Source of the DNA: Amycolatopsis sp. CA-126428
GTDB taxonomy: Bacteria; Actinomycetota; Actinomycetes; Mycobacteriales; Pseudonocardiaceae
Assembly (NCBI RefSeq): GCF_002904335.1
Contig: NZ_PPHF01000034.1
Span: 62,001 to 126,000 of the forward strand
Direction of reading: 5' to 3'
DNA length: 64,000 nucleotides
The notes under the pieces are model-generated. The model did no database searches. It worked only from the letters and a program-made list of their open reading frames with translations, and had not been told where the DNA came from. Positions within the stretch are counted from its first letter, which is position 1. Each line of letters starts with the position of its first letter. Below are positions 56,213 through 64,000 of the stretch, in pieces. The position numbers were made by a program, and so were the translations under genes.

Positions 56213-57383
56213 AGCGCTCATCCTCGTCGAAAACCTTTCCGTCCCGTTCGACCGGCGGGTCTGGCAGGAGTCCACGACCCTGCGCGACGCCGGGTGGGAA
56301 GTCCACGTGATCTGCCCGCAGGGCACGAAACGGGACACCGAAGCCGAAGCCGTCGTCGACGGCGTCCACATCCACCGCTACCCGCTCAAGGCGGCGACCG
56401 GCGGGCCCGCCGACTACCTGCAGGAGTACGGCAGCGCGCTGTGGCACACGCTGCGGCTGGCCCGCAAGGTGGGGCCGGTCGACGTCGTGCACGCCTGCAA
56501 CCCGCCGGACCTGCTCTACCTGGTCGCGAAGTACCTGAAGCGCCACGGCGCGAAGTTCATCTTCGACCAGCACGACCTGTGCCCGGAGCTGTACCTCTCG
56601 CGGTTCGACCGCGGGCAGGACCTCCTCTACCGCGGTGTCTGCGCGCTCGAACGCGCCACCTACCGCGCCGCCGACGTCGTGATCTCGACGAACGAGAGCT
56701 ACAAGCAGGTCGCCCGGATCCGCGGCGGCAAGAAGCCCGAGGACGTCTTCGTGGTGCGCAGCGCCCCGGTCGTCGAGCGGTTCCACGAGGTGCCGGTCGA
56801 GCCCGAGCTGAAGAAGGGCAAGCCGTACCTGCTCGCCTACCTCGGCGTGATGGGCCCGCAGGACGGCGTCGACTACGCCCTGCGCGCGCTGGCGAAGCTG
56901 CGAGACGACGTCGGCCGCACCGACTGGCACGCGGTGTTCGTCGGCTCGGGCGATGCGTTCGACGACATGGTCGCCTTGTCGGCGAAGCTCGGGCTGGCCA
57001 ACCAGGTCGAGTTCACCGGCCGGATCTCCGACGAGGACCTGGTCCGCTACCTGTCCACCGCCGACGTCTGCCTGTCGCCGGACCCGCTGAACCCGCTCAA
57101 CGACGTCTCCACGATGAACAAGGTCATGGAGTACATGGCGATGAGCAAGCCGATCGTCTCGTTCGAGCTGCGGGAAGCGCGGGTGTCCGCGGGGGACGCG
57201 GCCGTCTACGCCCCGGCGAACGACGAAACGGAGTTCGCGGCGCTGGTGTCCCGCCTGCTCGACGACCCCGAGGAGCGGATCCGGATGGGCAAGCTCGGCC
57301 AGGCCAGGGTGGCCGGACCGCTCTCGTGGGCCAACTCGGCGAAGAACTTGCTCGCTGCATATGAGCACGCTGTGAAGTCCTGA
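56202..57383 (+). CDS. GT4 glycosyltransferase of the exopolysaccharide locus
   Basis: 393 residues, GT-B fold. N-terminus ALILVENLSVPFDRRVWQES, VVHACNPPDLLYLVAKYL, FDQHDLCPELYLSRF; donor domain YLGVMGPQDGVDYALRAL and MEYMAMSKPIVSFELREARV (E-containing motif). It overlaps the dehydrogenase gene by 11 bases if TTG 56202 is used; TTG 56181 is an alternative and the far upstream ATG 56124 would mean a long overlap. It presumably transfers a sugar, perhaps mannuronate, from a nucleotide donor to a lipid-linked glycan. Followed by 109 bases before the co-polymerase genes. Confidence 0.82.
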   Translation: MPGKALILVENLSVPFDRRVWQESTTLRDAGWEVHVICPQGTKRDTEAEAVVDGVHIHRYPLKAATGGPADYLQEYGSALWHTLRLARKVGPVDVVHACNPPDLLYLVAKYLKRHGAKFIFDQHDLCPELYLSRFDRGQDLLYRGVCALERATYRAADVVISTNESYKQVARIRGGKKPEDVFVVRSAPVVERFHEVPVEPELKKGKPYLLAYLGVMGPQDGVDYALRALAKLRDDVGRTDWHAVFVGSGDAFDDMVALSAKLGLANQVEFTGRISDEDLVRYLSTADVCLSPDPLNPLNDVSTMNKVMEYMAMSKPIVSFELREARVSAGDAAVYAPANDETEFAALVSRLLDDPEERIRMGKLGQARVAGPLSWANSAKNLLAAYEHAVKS

Positions 57384-57492
57384 TCGCCGTACGGTCAAGA
57401 ACTCACCGAACGTGTAACCAAAGCTCCCGGTCCGACGACGGTTGGGGTAACCGGCCGATCAACTGAACCCGTTCGGCGTACCCGGCTCAGGA

Positions 57493-58851
57493 ATGGAGAC
57501 CCCGCCGTTGACTGACGACACGGTGCGCCTGGCCCTCGTCGGGCAGGTCCTGAGACGCCGGTGGCGGCTGCTGGCCGTCCTCGCCGTCCTGGGCGCGCTG
57601 GTCGGCGCCGGAGCGTCGATCCTGTTCTCGCCCGGCTACAAGACGACCTCGGGCGTGTTGCTCCAGGGCCCGCGCCAGGCCGACGAGCTGCTGACCCAGG
57701 CCGAGATCGCGACGGCCTCGGTCGTCCTCGACCGGGCGGCCGCGGTGCTGCCGTGGCGGCCCAGCGGCATCGACCTGAAGAAGCAGGTCAGCGCGTCGGT
57801 GGCGCAGAGCAACGTCGTGACGATCACCGTCTCCGCCGACACCGCCGAGCACGCCCAGCAGCTCGCCGACCAGGTCGCGCAGCAGTACGTCAAGTACTCC
57901 ACACAGCTGGCCAGCAACTCCGCCGACGCCTCGGTGCAGCTCGCCCAGGAGCAGCGCGAGTCGCTGCGCCAGCAGGTCAAGCTGACCACGGACAAGATCA
58001 GCGACCTGGCCAAGACCGTCGGTGGCGGCCTGACCGTGGAGAGCGTGCAGGTCCGCACCCAGCTCGAGGGCCTGAAGTCGTCGCTGGAGCAGGCGATCAA
58101 CGACCTGAACCAGGCCGACCTGGCGACCGGCGTCGGCAACACCGTGGTGCTCGGGCCGTCCCAGCGTCCGACGTCGCCGGCGGCCCCGACGATGACGCAG
58201 TTCGTCGCCGGGGGCGCGGTGCTGTTCTTCCTCGTCGGCGTGTTCGGCCACCTGTTCACCGCCCGCACCGACCGGCGCCTGCGGGGCGAGCCGGAAATCG
58301 CGTCCGCGCTCGGCGCGCCGATCCTCGCCGGCGTCGACGTCACCACCCCGCCGGACGAGCGCGCCCCGGCCACCGGCTTCCTCGGCAAGGTGCGCCACCT
58401 GCTGGGCGGGGACCGGCCGTGGGTGCTGCCGCCGGTCGCCACCTCGGCCGACGAGGTCAACCGCGACATCCGCTACCGCCGGGTGCTGGCCCGGCTGGCC
58501 ACCGGCCCCGCCGACGTCCTGCTGCTGGTGGCCGACGACGACGAGACCGGCCGCCTGGCCGCCGCGCAGCTCGCCGAGCTGGCCGACCGGCTGTCGGTGC
58601 CGCTGCGCGTCTTCGAGTTCTCGCCCGGCCGGCCGACGGTGCCGGACGCCACGGCGAGCTCCGGCGTCCTGGTCGTGCTCGGCGCCGGCACGCGCACCGC
58701 GTGGCAGCTCGTCCAGCTCGCCGAAGCCTGCGCCGACGGCGGTCAGGAAATCGTCGGCGCCGTCCTCACCCACGCCGTCCGGCCGCTCGAGCCGGAGAAA
58801 ACCGGACCCGCGGCGGAAGCCCCCGAGAAAGCCCTGGCAGGTTCGGCGTGA
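57493..58851 (+). CDS. Wzz-type polysaccharide co-polymerase with P-loop-less NTPase-like domain
   Basis: 452 residues. Two transmembrane helices (about 25-45 and 237-257) enclose a coiled-coil-rich extracytoplasmic domain (QQLADQVAQQYVKYSTQLAS, RESLRQQVKLTTDKISDLAK), the chain-length determinant layout. The cytoplasmic C-terminal part (about 330-430) aligns in outline with BY-kinase NTPase domains (VLLLVADDDETGRLAAAQLA in the Walker A place) but has no GK(S/T). It probably controls polymer length or export. ATG 57493. It overlaps the second co-polymerase gene by four bases (GTGA). Confidence 0.75.
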   Translation: METPPLTDDTVRLALVGQVLRRRWRLLAVLAVLGALVGAGASILFSPGYKTTSGVLLQGPRQADELLTQAEIATASVVLDRAAAVLPWRPSGIDLKKQVSASVAQSNVVTITVSADTAEHAQQLADQVAQQYVKYSTQLASNSADASVQLAQEQRESLRQQVKLTTDKISDLAKTVGGGLTVESVQVRTQLEGLKSSLEQAINDLNQADLATGVGNTVVLGPSQRPTSPAAPTMTQFVAGGAVLFFLVGVFGHLFTARTDRRLRGEPEIASALGAPILAGVDVTTPPDERAPATGFLGKVRHLLGGDRPWVLPPVATSADEVNRDIRYRRVLARLATGPADVLLLVADDDETGRLAAAQLAELADRLSVPLRVFEFSPGRPTVPDATASSGVLVVLGAGTRTAWQLVQLAEACADGGQEIVGAVLTHAVRPLEPEKTGPAAEAPEKALAGSA

Positions 58852-60671
58852 CGACTCCTCCTTCGCAGGCCCCGGCCGCCCCGCTCGTCGACCTGCAGCG
58901 GCTGTTCGTCGCGATCCGCCGCCGCAAGCGGGTCTGGCTGGCCACCGCGCTGCTCGGGCTCATCGCCGGCGCGGCGCTGGCCTTCGTGCTGCCCGCGCCG
59001 CCGACCGCGGTCGCCAAGGTCATCGTGGTCCACCAGGACGACTCGCCGACCGACAGCGGCACGCTGATGCGCACCGACGTCGCCGTGCTGCAGACGGCCC
59101 CGATCGCCGAAGGCGCGCTGAAGAAGCTGGGCAGCACCGATTCGCCCGAAGACTTCATGAAGAACTACGCGGGCCTCGGGCTGACCAACAACGTCCTGCA
59201 GATCACCGTCAAGGCCAAGAGCAACGAAGAGGCCGTGGCGCGGGCCCAGGCGCTGGCCGAGACGTTCATCGCCGACCACGTCAAGCGCAGCCAGGCGGCC
59301 GCGGCCGCCCAGTCGCAGGCCATCCTCGACCAGCGCAAGAACGCCCAGGACGAGCTGGGCAAGGTCGAGCAGCAGATCGTCGCCGAGGAGGGCAAGGGCC
59401 GCCAGGCCAGCCAGCCCGCCCTCGAAAACCTCTACAGCCGCCGGGCCGCGCTCACCGCGCAGATCACGGACTTCACCTCGCGCGCCCAGCAGGCCGGCAT
59501 CGGCAGCCCGCAGGTCACCGCGGGCACCCAGATCGTCGACGCGGCCCGCGCGCTGCCCAAGGCGTTCCTCAAGACCACCGCGACCAACGCCGGCATCGGG
59601 TTCGCCCTCGGCCTGGCCATCGGGCTCGCGCTCGTCGCCGTCGGCGCGGTTTCGCGTGACCGGCCGGTGCTGCGCCGCGAAATCTCGACGCACCTCGGTG
59701 CGTCCGTGATCGCGCAGCTGCCGTCGAAGCTGCGCGGGCCGGCCCGGCTGTGGCGGCGCTCGCGCGCGGTCTCCGAACGCAAGCGCGTCGCCACGACGCT
59801 GGTCCGCTTGATCAAGCAGGAGCCGCGCGGGGTGTCGCTGCTGGAGCTCGGCGCCCCGAAGGTCGCCGCCGCGCTCGGCCTGGACATCGCCGCGGAGCTG
59901 GCCGCCGAGGGCGCCGCGAGCGTCGTCGACGACCTGCCGGGCGAGGACGTCCGCAAGCTCGTGCAGGAGACCAAGAGCGACGTCTCCGTGGTCGGCGCCG
60001 GCGACCCGGCCGGCCCGCCGGACGAGCGCCGCGTCGGCGTCGGCACGGTGTCGCCGGGCACGGCGTGGACCGACCTGGAGCACCTCGGCAAGGAGACCGT
60101 GCTGGTCGTGAAGGCCGGGCACGCGAACACGCTGTGGCTGCACACGGTGGCGCGGCAGCTGGCCGACCAGGAGATCCCGATCATCGGCATCGTGCTGGTC
60201 GACCCGGACCCGCGCGACAAGTCCGACGGCACGCTGTGGGACGGCCTGCACACGGCCCTGCGCGGCCGCGGCCGCCCGACGGTGGCGCCCGCACTGGGCG
60301 AGCGCGAAGACCGCTTGGACGAGCTGGTCGCCCGCGTCGCCGAACGCGTCGCCACGACCGAGCAGCCGACGCGCCGGTTCACCCCGGTCCGGCCGGTGCT
60401 CCCGCCGGCGCTGGCCACCCCGAGGCCACCGGCGTCGCCGCTGCCGGCGCCCGGCAGCGTGAGCGTCCCGGACCACCTGAACGCGCCGACGAAGAAGTTC
60501 GCTCCGGTCAAGCCCCCGAAGCGGCCGACGCCGTTCAAGCGCGATCACGCCGAACCGAACCACAAGGGCGAACTGAACGCCGGACTCGAGCCAGAAAAGA
60601 GCACTGTGACAACCGGGGCTTTGCCCCGGGCCGGGGGCTCCGCCACCCAGACCCCCGAAAAGAGTGCGTGA
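58848..60671 (+). CDS. Second Wzz-type co-polymerase with degenerate BY-kinase-like domain
   Basis: 607 residues. Helices near 28-48 and 240-262 flank a coiled-coil region (ANA-type QSQAILDQRKNAQDELGKVE). The C-terminal domain (about 310-480) resembles the tyrosine-kinase fold (HLGKETVLVVKAGHANTLWL ... EIPIIGIVLVDPDPRD) but lacks a Walker A lysine motif. A Pro/Lys-rich tail follows. GTG 58848 overlaps the first co-polymerase stop. The last about 18 codons are contributed by a dispersed repeat (60613-60660). The open frame upstream to 57561 is shadow. Confidence 0.75.
   Translation: MTTPPSQAPAAPLVDLQRLFVAIRRRKRVWLATALLGLIAGAALAFVLPAPPTAVAKVIVVHQDDSPTDSGTLMRTDVAVLQTAPIAEGALKKLGSTDSPEDFMKNYAGLGLTNNVLQITVKAKSNEEAVARAQALAETFIADHVKRSQAAAAAQSQAILDQRKNAQDELGKVEQQIVAEEGKGRQASQPALENLYSRRAALTAQITDFTSRAQQAGIGSPQVTAGTQIVDAARALPKAFLKTTATNAGIGFALGLAIGLALVAVGAVSRDRPVLRREISTHLGASVIAQLPSKLRGPARLWRRSRAVSERKRVATTLVRLIKQEPRGVSLLELGAPKVAAALGLDIAAELAAEGAASVVDDLPGEDVRKLVQETKSDVSVVGAGDPAGPPDERRVGVGTVSPGTAWTDLEHLGKETVLVVKAGHANTLWLHTVARQLADQEIPIIGIVLVDPDPRDKSDGTLWDGLHTALRGRGRPTVAPALGEREDRLDELVARVAERVATTEQPTRRFTPVRPVLPPALATPRPPASPLPAPGSVSVPDHLNAPTKKFAPVKPPKRPTPFKRDHAEPNHKGELNAGLEPEKSTVTTGALPRAGGSATQTPEKSA
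60613..60660. repeat. Dispersed GGGGGCTCCGCCACCC-type element, copy 2, inside coding sequence
   Basis: Plus strand CCGGGGCTTTGCCCCGGGCC, the GGGGGCTCCGCCACCC block and a CCCCCGAAA end; inverse of the copy at 11693-11741. Here it is translated as the tail [16 protein letters not shown] of the second co-polymerase. It contains a CCGGGGC-TTT-GCCCCGG hairpin and so may reduce transcription into asnB. Confidence 0.75.
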
Positions 60672-60712
60672 GTCTCCTGACCCGCGCCGCGACCGAAGGG
60701 GAACGCACCGAG

Positions 60713-62623
60713 ATGTGCGGCATCGCAGGCACCTACCTCTGGCCGGACGGCGGGCCGCTCACCGACCGGCTGACCAAGACGCTGGCCCACCGCGGCCCGG
60801 ACGGCTCCGGCCGCTACGAGCACCGCGCCGGCCCCGGTGAAGTCCACTTGGGACACCGGCGGCTCTCGATCATCGACCTGTCCGAGACCGGCGCCCAGCC
60901 GATGGTCCTGGACGGGCTCGCGCTGAGCTACAACGGCGAGCTCTACAACGCGCCTGAGCTGCGGGCCGAGCTTTCCGCGGCCGGGGTGCGCTTCCGCGGG
61001 ACGTCCGACACCGAAGTGCTGCTGCAGGCGTGGCGGCGCTGGGGCACGGACTGCCTGCCCAAGCTGCGCGGGATGTTCGCCTTCGCCCTGTTCGAGGAGG
61101 GCACCGGCGAGCTGTTCCTGGTCCGCGACCAGCTGGGCATCAAGCCGCTGTTCTTCGTGCAGCGGAACGGCGGGGTCGCCTTCGCCTCCGAGCTGAAGGC
61201 GCTGGCCGGCGAGCTCGGCGGGTCCCTGCAGATCGACAACGCGGCGCTGATCGCGTCGCTGCTCTACTACTGGGTGCCGGACAGCCGCTGTGCGTACCAG
61301 GGCGCGGAGAAGCTGCAGCCGGGCACGTGGCTGCGTTGCCGCCCGGACGGCCAGGTCGACCGCGGCCGGTTCTGGTCGCTGCGGGAGGTCGCCGAGGAGG
61401 GCGCGACCTTCGACGGCGAGGTCGACCTGCACGCCGTGATCGCCGAGTCGACGGCCAAGCACCTGCTCTCGGACGTCCCGGTGGCGACGTTCCTCTCGGG
61501 CGGGCTGGACTCCAGCTACCTGACGGCGCTGGCCGCGCGGTCGCAGCCCGGGATCTCCGCCTACACCATCGGGTTCCGCGCCGAGGACGCCAAGTTCGAG
61601 GCCATGCCGGACGACCTCAAGTACGCCCGGATCGTCGCGCAGCAGTTCGGCGTCGACCTGCACGAGATCGAGATCGCGCCGCAGGTGCTCGACCTGCTGC
61701 CGAAGATGACCTACCACCTCGACGAGCCGATCGGCGACCCGGCGGCGATCAACTCGTTCATCATCTGCTCGGCCGCGCGCGAGGCCGGCGTCAAGGTGAT
61801 GTTGTCCGGGATGGGCGCCGACGAGCTGTTCGCGGGGTACCGCAAGCACCTCGCGAACCTGATCGCGCTGCGCTACCACAAGGTTCCGGGCGCGGTCCGG
61901 CGTCCGGTCGAGTCCCTTGTGGACCGCCTGCCGGTGGCGTCGGCCAAGCGCGGGTACCGGTCGGTGCGGTTCGCCAAGCGGTTCCTGTCCTTCGCGGGCC
62001 TGCCCGAGGAGACGGCGTTCCGGCGCAGCTACACGATGTACGACCAGGCCGAGCTGCTTTCGCTGGTGAACCCGGACTTCGCGCCCGCGGTCGAGGACGT
62101 CCTGACCGAGCACGCGGACACGTACAACGACCAGGCGCTCGACGACTTCGTCAACCGCATGTGCCTGGCCGACTCGCGGATGTTCCTGCCCGGGCTGAAC
62201 CTGACCTACACCGACCGGTCGACGATGGCCGCGTCCACCGAGGTGCGGACGCCGTTCGTCGACGTCGAGGTCGTGCGCGCCGCGTTCAGGATCCCGGGCG
62301 ACAAGAAGATCGTCGGCCGCGCCGGCAAGGTCGCGTTGAAGAACGCGGCGCTGAACATCCTGCCGAGCGAGATCGTGCACCGGCCGAAGGGCCTGTTCAG
62401 CGCGCCGCTGCGGGCCTGGATGAGCCGCGACCTGGCGCCGCTGGTGCGCGAAGTCGTCAACGAAGGCGTGCTCGTTTCTTCGGGATTCCTGCAGCGGGAG
62501 GCGTTGCAGCGCATGGTCGCCGAGGACGCGGCCGGCCAGGAAGACCGCGGCAAGCACCTCTGGCACGTCTTGACCCTCGAGTATTGGTACCGGAACGCGA
62601 TGTCTGGAGCGGGAGCGAAGTGA
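60713..62623 (+). CDS. asnB: Asparagine synthase (glutamine-hydrolysing) family amidotransferase
   Basis: 636 residues. N-terminal glutaminase with Cys2 nucleophile (MCGIAGTYLW), RGPDGSG, HRRLSIIDLS and YNGELYN; the C-terminal synthase domain has the PPi-loop SGGLDSSYLTALAARS and the DEPIGDPAAI region. ATG 60713 is required because the catalytic cysteine must be residue 2; GTG 60668 would mask it. Within a polysaccharide locus it more likely amidates a uronic-acid carboxylate (compare WbpS-type enzymes) than makes free asparagine, but that is inference. It overlaps the next gene by GTGA. Confidence 0.88.
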   Translation: MCGIAGTYLWPDGGPLTDRLTKTLAHRGPDGSGRYEHRAGPGEVHLGHRRLSIIDLSETGAQPMVLDGLALSYNGELYNAPELRAELSAAGVRFRGTSDTEVLLQAWRRWGTDCLPKLRGMFAFALFEEGTGELFLVRDQLGIKPLFFVQRNGGVAFASELKALAGELGGSLQIDNAALIASLLYYWVPDSRCAYQGAEKLQPGTWLRCRPDGQVDRGRFWSLREVAEEGATFDGEVDLHAVIAESTAKHLLSDVPVATFLSGGLDSSYLTALAARSQPGISAYTIGFRAEDAKFEAMPDDLKYARIVAQQFGVDLHEIEIAPQVLDLLPKMTYHLDEPIGDPAAINSFIICSAAREAGVKVMLSGMGADELFAGYRKHLANLIALRYHKVPGAVRRPVESLVDRLPVASAKRGYRSVRFAKRFLSFAGLPEETAFRRSYTMYDQAELLSLVNPDFAPAVEDVLTEHADTYNDQALDDFVNRMCLADSRMFLPGLNLTYTDRSTMAASTEVRTPFVDVEVVRAAFRIPGDKKIVGRAGKVALKNAALNILPSEIVHRPKGLFSAPLRAWMSRDLAPLVREVVNEGVLVSSGFLQREALQRMVAEDAAGQEDRGKHLWHVLTLEYWYRNAMSGAGAK

Positions 62624-64000
62624 AGCAGGTAGTCCAGAACTACAAGAGCGGGGAACTGGCGCTCCTCGAGGTCCCCGAGCCCGCCTGCAAGCCGGGTGGC
62701 GTGCTGGTGCGGACGGTGTACTCGCTGATCTCGACCGGCACCGAGATGATGAAGGTGTCCGAGGCCGGCATGTCCCTGGTGGGCAAGGCGAAAGCCCGCC
62801 CGGACCAGGTCGCGAAGGTCATGCAGAGCGTGGCCACCAACGGCCTTTCGGCGACCTACCGCAAGGTGACGTCCAAACTGGACTCCTACACCCCGCTCGG
62901 CTACTCGCTGTGCGGCATCGTCGAGCAGGTCGGCGACGGCATCACCGACGTCTCGGTCGGCGACCTGGTGGCCTGCGCGGGCAACGAGCACGCCCTGCAC
63001 TCCGAGCTGAACTGGGTGCCCAAGAACCTTTACTCGCGCGTGCCCGACGGCGTCGACCCACGGCACGCGGCGTTCGGCACCGTCGGCTCGATCGCCATGC
63101 AGGGCGTGCGCCGCGGCGAGCCGCAGATCGGCGAGGTCGCCCTGGTCATCGGCCTCGGCCTGATCGGCCAGCTGGTCGTGCAGCTGCTGGCGTCGTCCGG
63201 CGTGCGCGTCGTCGGCGTCGACCCCGACCCGGAGCGCTGCAAGCTGGCCGAGAGCCTCGGCGCGCTGACCTGCGCGCACCCGGCGTCCGGCATCGTGGAC
63301 ACGGCCGTGGCCGAACTGACGCACGGCGCGGGCGTCGACCAGACGTACCTCGCCGCCGGCGGCAACACGAACGACCCGGTGGAGCTGGCCGCGAAGCTGT
63401 CCCGCGACCGCGGCCGCGTGATCGACATCGGCAAGTGCAAGCTCGACCTGCCGTGGAACGCCTACTACGAGAAGGAACTGGACGTCCGGTTCTCGCGGTC
63501 CTACGGCCCGGGCCGCTACGACCCGTCGTACGAGCTCGAAGGCCGCGACTACCCGATCGGGCAGGTCCGCTGGACCGAGCGCCGCAACCTGGAGTGCGTC
63601 CTCGACCTGATCGCGCGCGACCGGCTGGATGTCGAGCCGCTGATCACGCACGTCTCGGACTTCTCGGACGCGGTTTCGACTTACAAGTCGTTGAACGAGG
63701 GCGAGCTGAAGGCCGTCGCGGTGCTGTTCCGCTACCCGGACGCGGTCGCCCGGACGGAGCCCATGGTCACGTCCGCGCGGGTCGGGCTGGTTTCGTCTTC
63801 GCCCTCCGCGCTGCCGGCGGGGCAGCCGGTGCGGCTCGGTTTCATCGGCGCCGGCAACTACGCGTCCTCGATGCTGCTGCCGCACCTGGTCGAGCGCGAC
63901 GACGTGCAGCTCGAGCACGTCGCGACGACGTCGGCGCTGTCCGGCGCCAACGCGCGGCGCAAGTTCGGCTTCGCGGCGGCGTCGACGGACATCGACAACG
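62620..64000 (+). CDS. Bi-domain oxidoreductase: zinc-type alcohol dehydrogenase fused to Gfo/Idh/MocA, 3' end outside window
   Basis: The open frame runs to the window end (460 codons seen). N-terminal MDR-like domain about 1-375 with a shortened catalytic part (LISTGTEMMKVSEAG, YSLCGIVEQVGDG) and Rossmann motif VIGLGLIGQLVVQLLA. A linker follows, then a second Rossmann start LGFIGAGNYASSMLLPHL at about residue 405, the beginning of a Gfo/Idh/MocA domain. Such fusions occur in exopolysaccharide and heparinase-type loci, acting on nucleotide sugars by inference. GTG 62620 overlaps the asnB stop (GTGA), so expression is coupled. Confidence 0.85.
   Translation, partial: MKQVVQNYKSGELALLEVPEPACKPGGVLVRTVYSLISTGTEMMKVSEAGMSLVGKAKARPDQVAKVMQSVATNGLSATYRKVTSKLDSYTPLGYSLCGIVEQVGDGITDVSVGDLVACAGNEHALHSELNWVPKNLYSRVPDGVDPRHAAFGTVGSIAMQGVRRGEPQIGEVALVIGLGLIGQLVVQLLASSGVRVVGVDPDPERCKLAESLGALTCAHPASGIVDTAVAELTHGAGVDQTYLAAGGNTNDPVELAAKLSRDRGRVIDIGKCKLDLPWNAYYEKELDVRFSRSYGPGRYDPSYELEGRDYPIGQVRWTERRNLECVLDLIARDRLDVEPLITHVSDFSDAVSTYKSLNEGELKAVAVLFRYPDAVARTEPMVTSARVGLVSSSPSALPAGQPVRLGFIGAGNYASSMLLPHLVERDDVQLEHVATTSALSGANARRKFGFAAASTDIDN

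Noticed and set aside
60668..60712. GTG 60668 as asnB start
   Set aside because: It would add 15 residues before the catalytic cysteine, which must be at the mature N-terminus; ATG 60713 gives MCGIAG.

Overview
The window looks like a chromosomal core segment of a high-GC actinomycete, most likely Pseudonocardiaceae and probably Amycolatopsis or a close relative. The reasons are the strongly GC-biased third codon positions, the many GTG starts, BldC, actinobacterial menaquinone, cytochrome c and complex I gene orders, and an EspG / PPE-like / DUF3558 / helical-hairpin cassette of the kind found in Pseudonocardiaceae. The genus is an inference; no rRNA gene is present. I saw no tRNA, rRNA, CRISPR array, prophage, transposase or plasmid gene.

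Layout. 1-6.5 kb: the end of hemL, a histidine phosphatase, a TlpA/ResA-type lipoprotein, ccdA, resB and ccsA/ccsB, that is haem synthesis plus System II cytochrome c maturation. 6.6-8.0 kb: an EspI-like ParA/MinD ATPase with a repeat-rich N-terminus. 8.1-9.7 kb: a small membrane protein, bldC, an Lrp/AsnC regulator and a DUF4229 protein. 9.7-24 kb: a PLP cysteine-synthase-like enzyme and the menaquinone block (menA, menE, menB, menD, menG, menJ), interrupted by an M1 peptidase, a DUF3592 protein, a GNAT, an inositol-phosphatase-like enzyme and two GT4 mannosyltransferase-like enzymes. 24.4-40.3 kb: the complete 14-gene nuoA-N operon, preceded by two Rex-type operators. 40.3-43.3 kb: an opposite-strand, translationally coupled type VII-secretion accessory cassette. 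43.5-50.1 kb: a secreted protein, polyprenyl diphosphate synthase, sunset-domain protein, VOC protein and korAB. 50.3-53.8 kb: a frameshifted enoyl-CoA hydratase, a repeat-rich intergenic region, an Lrp regulator divergent from a DDAH-like hydrolase, and a polysaccharide deacetylase. 54-64 kb: a GH75 chitosanase followed by an exopolysaccharide locus (AlgD-like GDP-mannose dehydrogenase, GT4, two polysaccharide co-polymerases, an asparagine-synthase-type amidotransferase and a two-domain oxidoreductase cut by the window end).

How it fits together. Much of 1-46 kb builds an aerobic respiratory chain: haem and cytochrome c maturation, menaquinone ring assembly, prenyl tail (polyprenyl synthase), methylation (menG), tail saturation (menJ), NADH entry (nuoA-N) and 2-oxoglutarate:ferredoxin oxidoreductase (korAB). 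From memory, the hemL to ccsA order and the men / mgtA / menJ / polyprenyl-synthase order match the Rv0524-Rv0562 region of Mycobacterium tuberculosis, while nuo beside menG/menJ matches Streptomyces.

Less ordinary points: several families of dispersed intergenic repeats, one of which has become the coding 3' end of a co-polymerase gene; many start codons placed 6-8 nt after a -10 hexamer, implying leaderless mRNAs; two polysaccharide co-polymerases whose NTPase domains lack a recognisable P-loop; an orphan ESX substrate/chaperone cassette; and a 45-residue secreted peptide gene.
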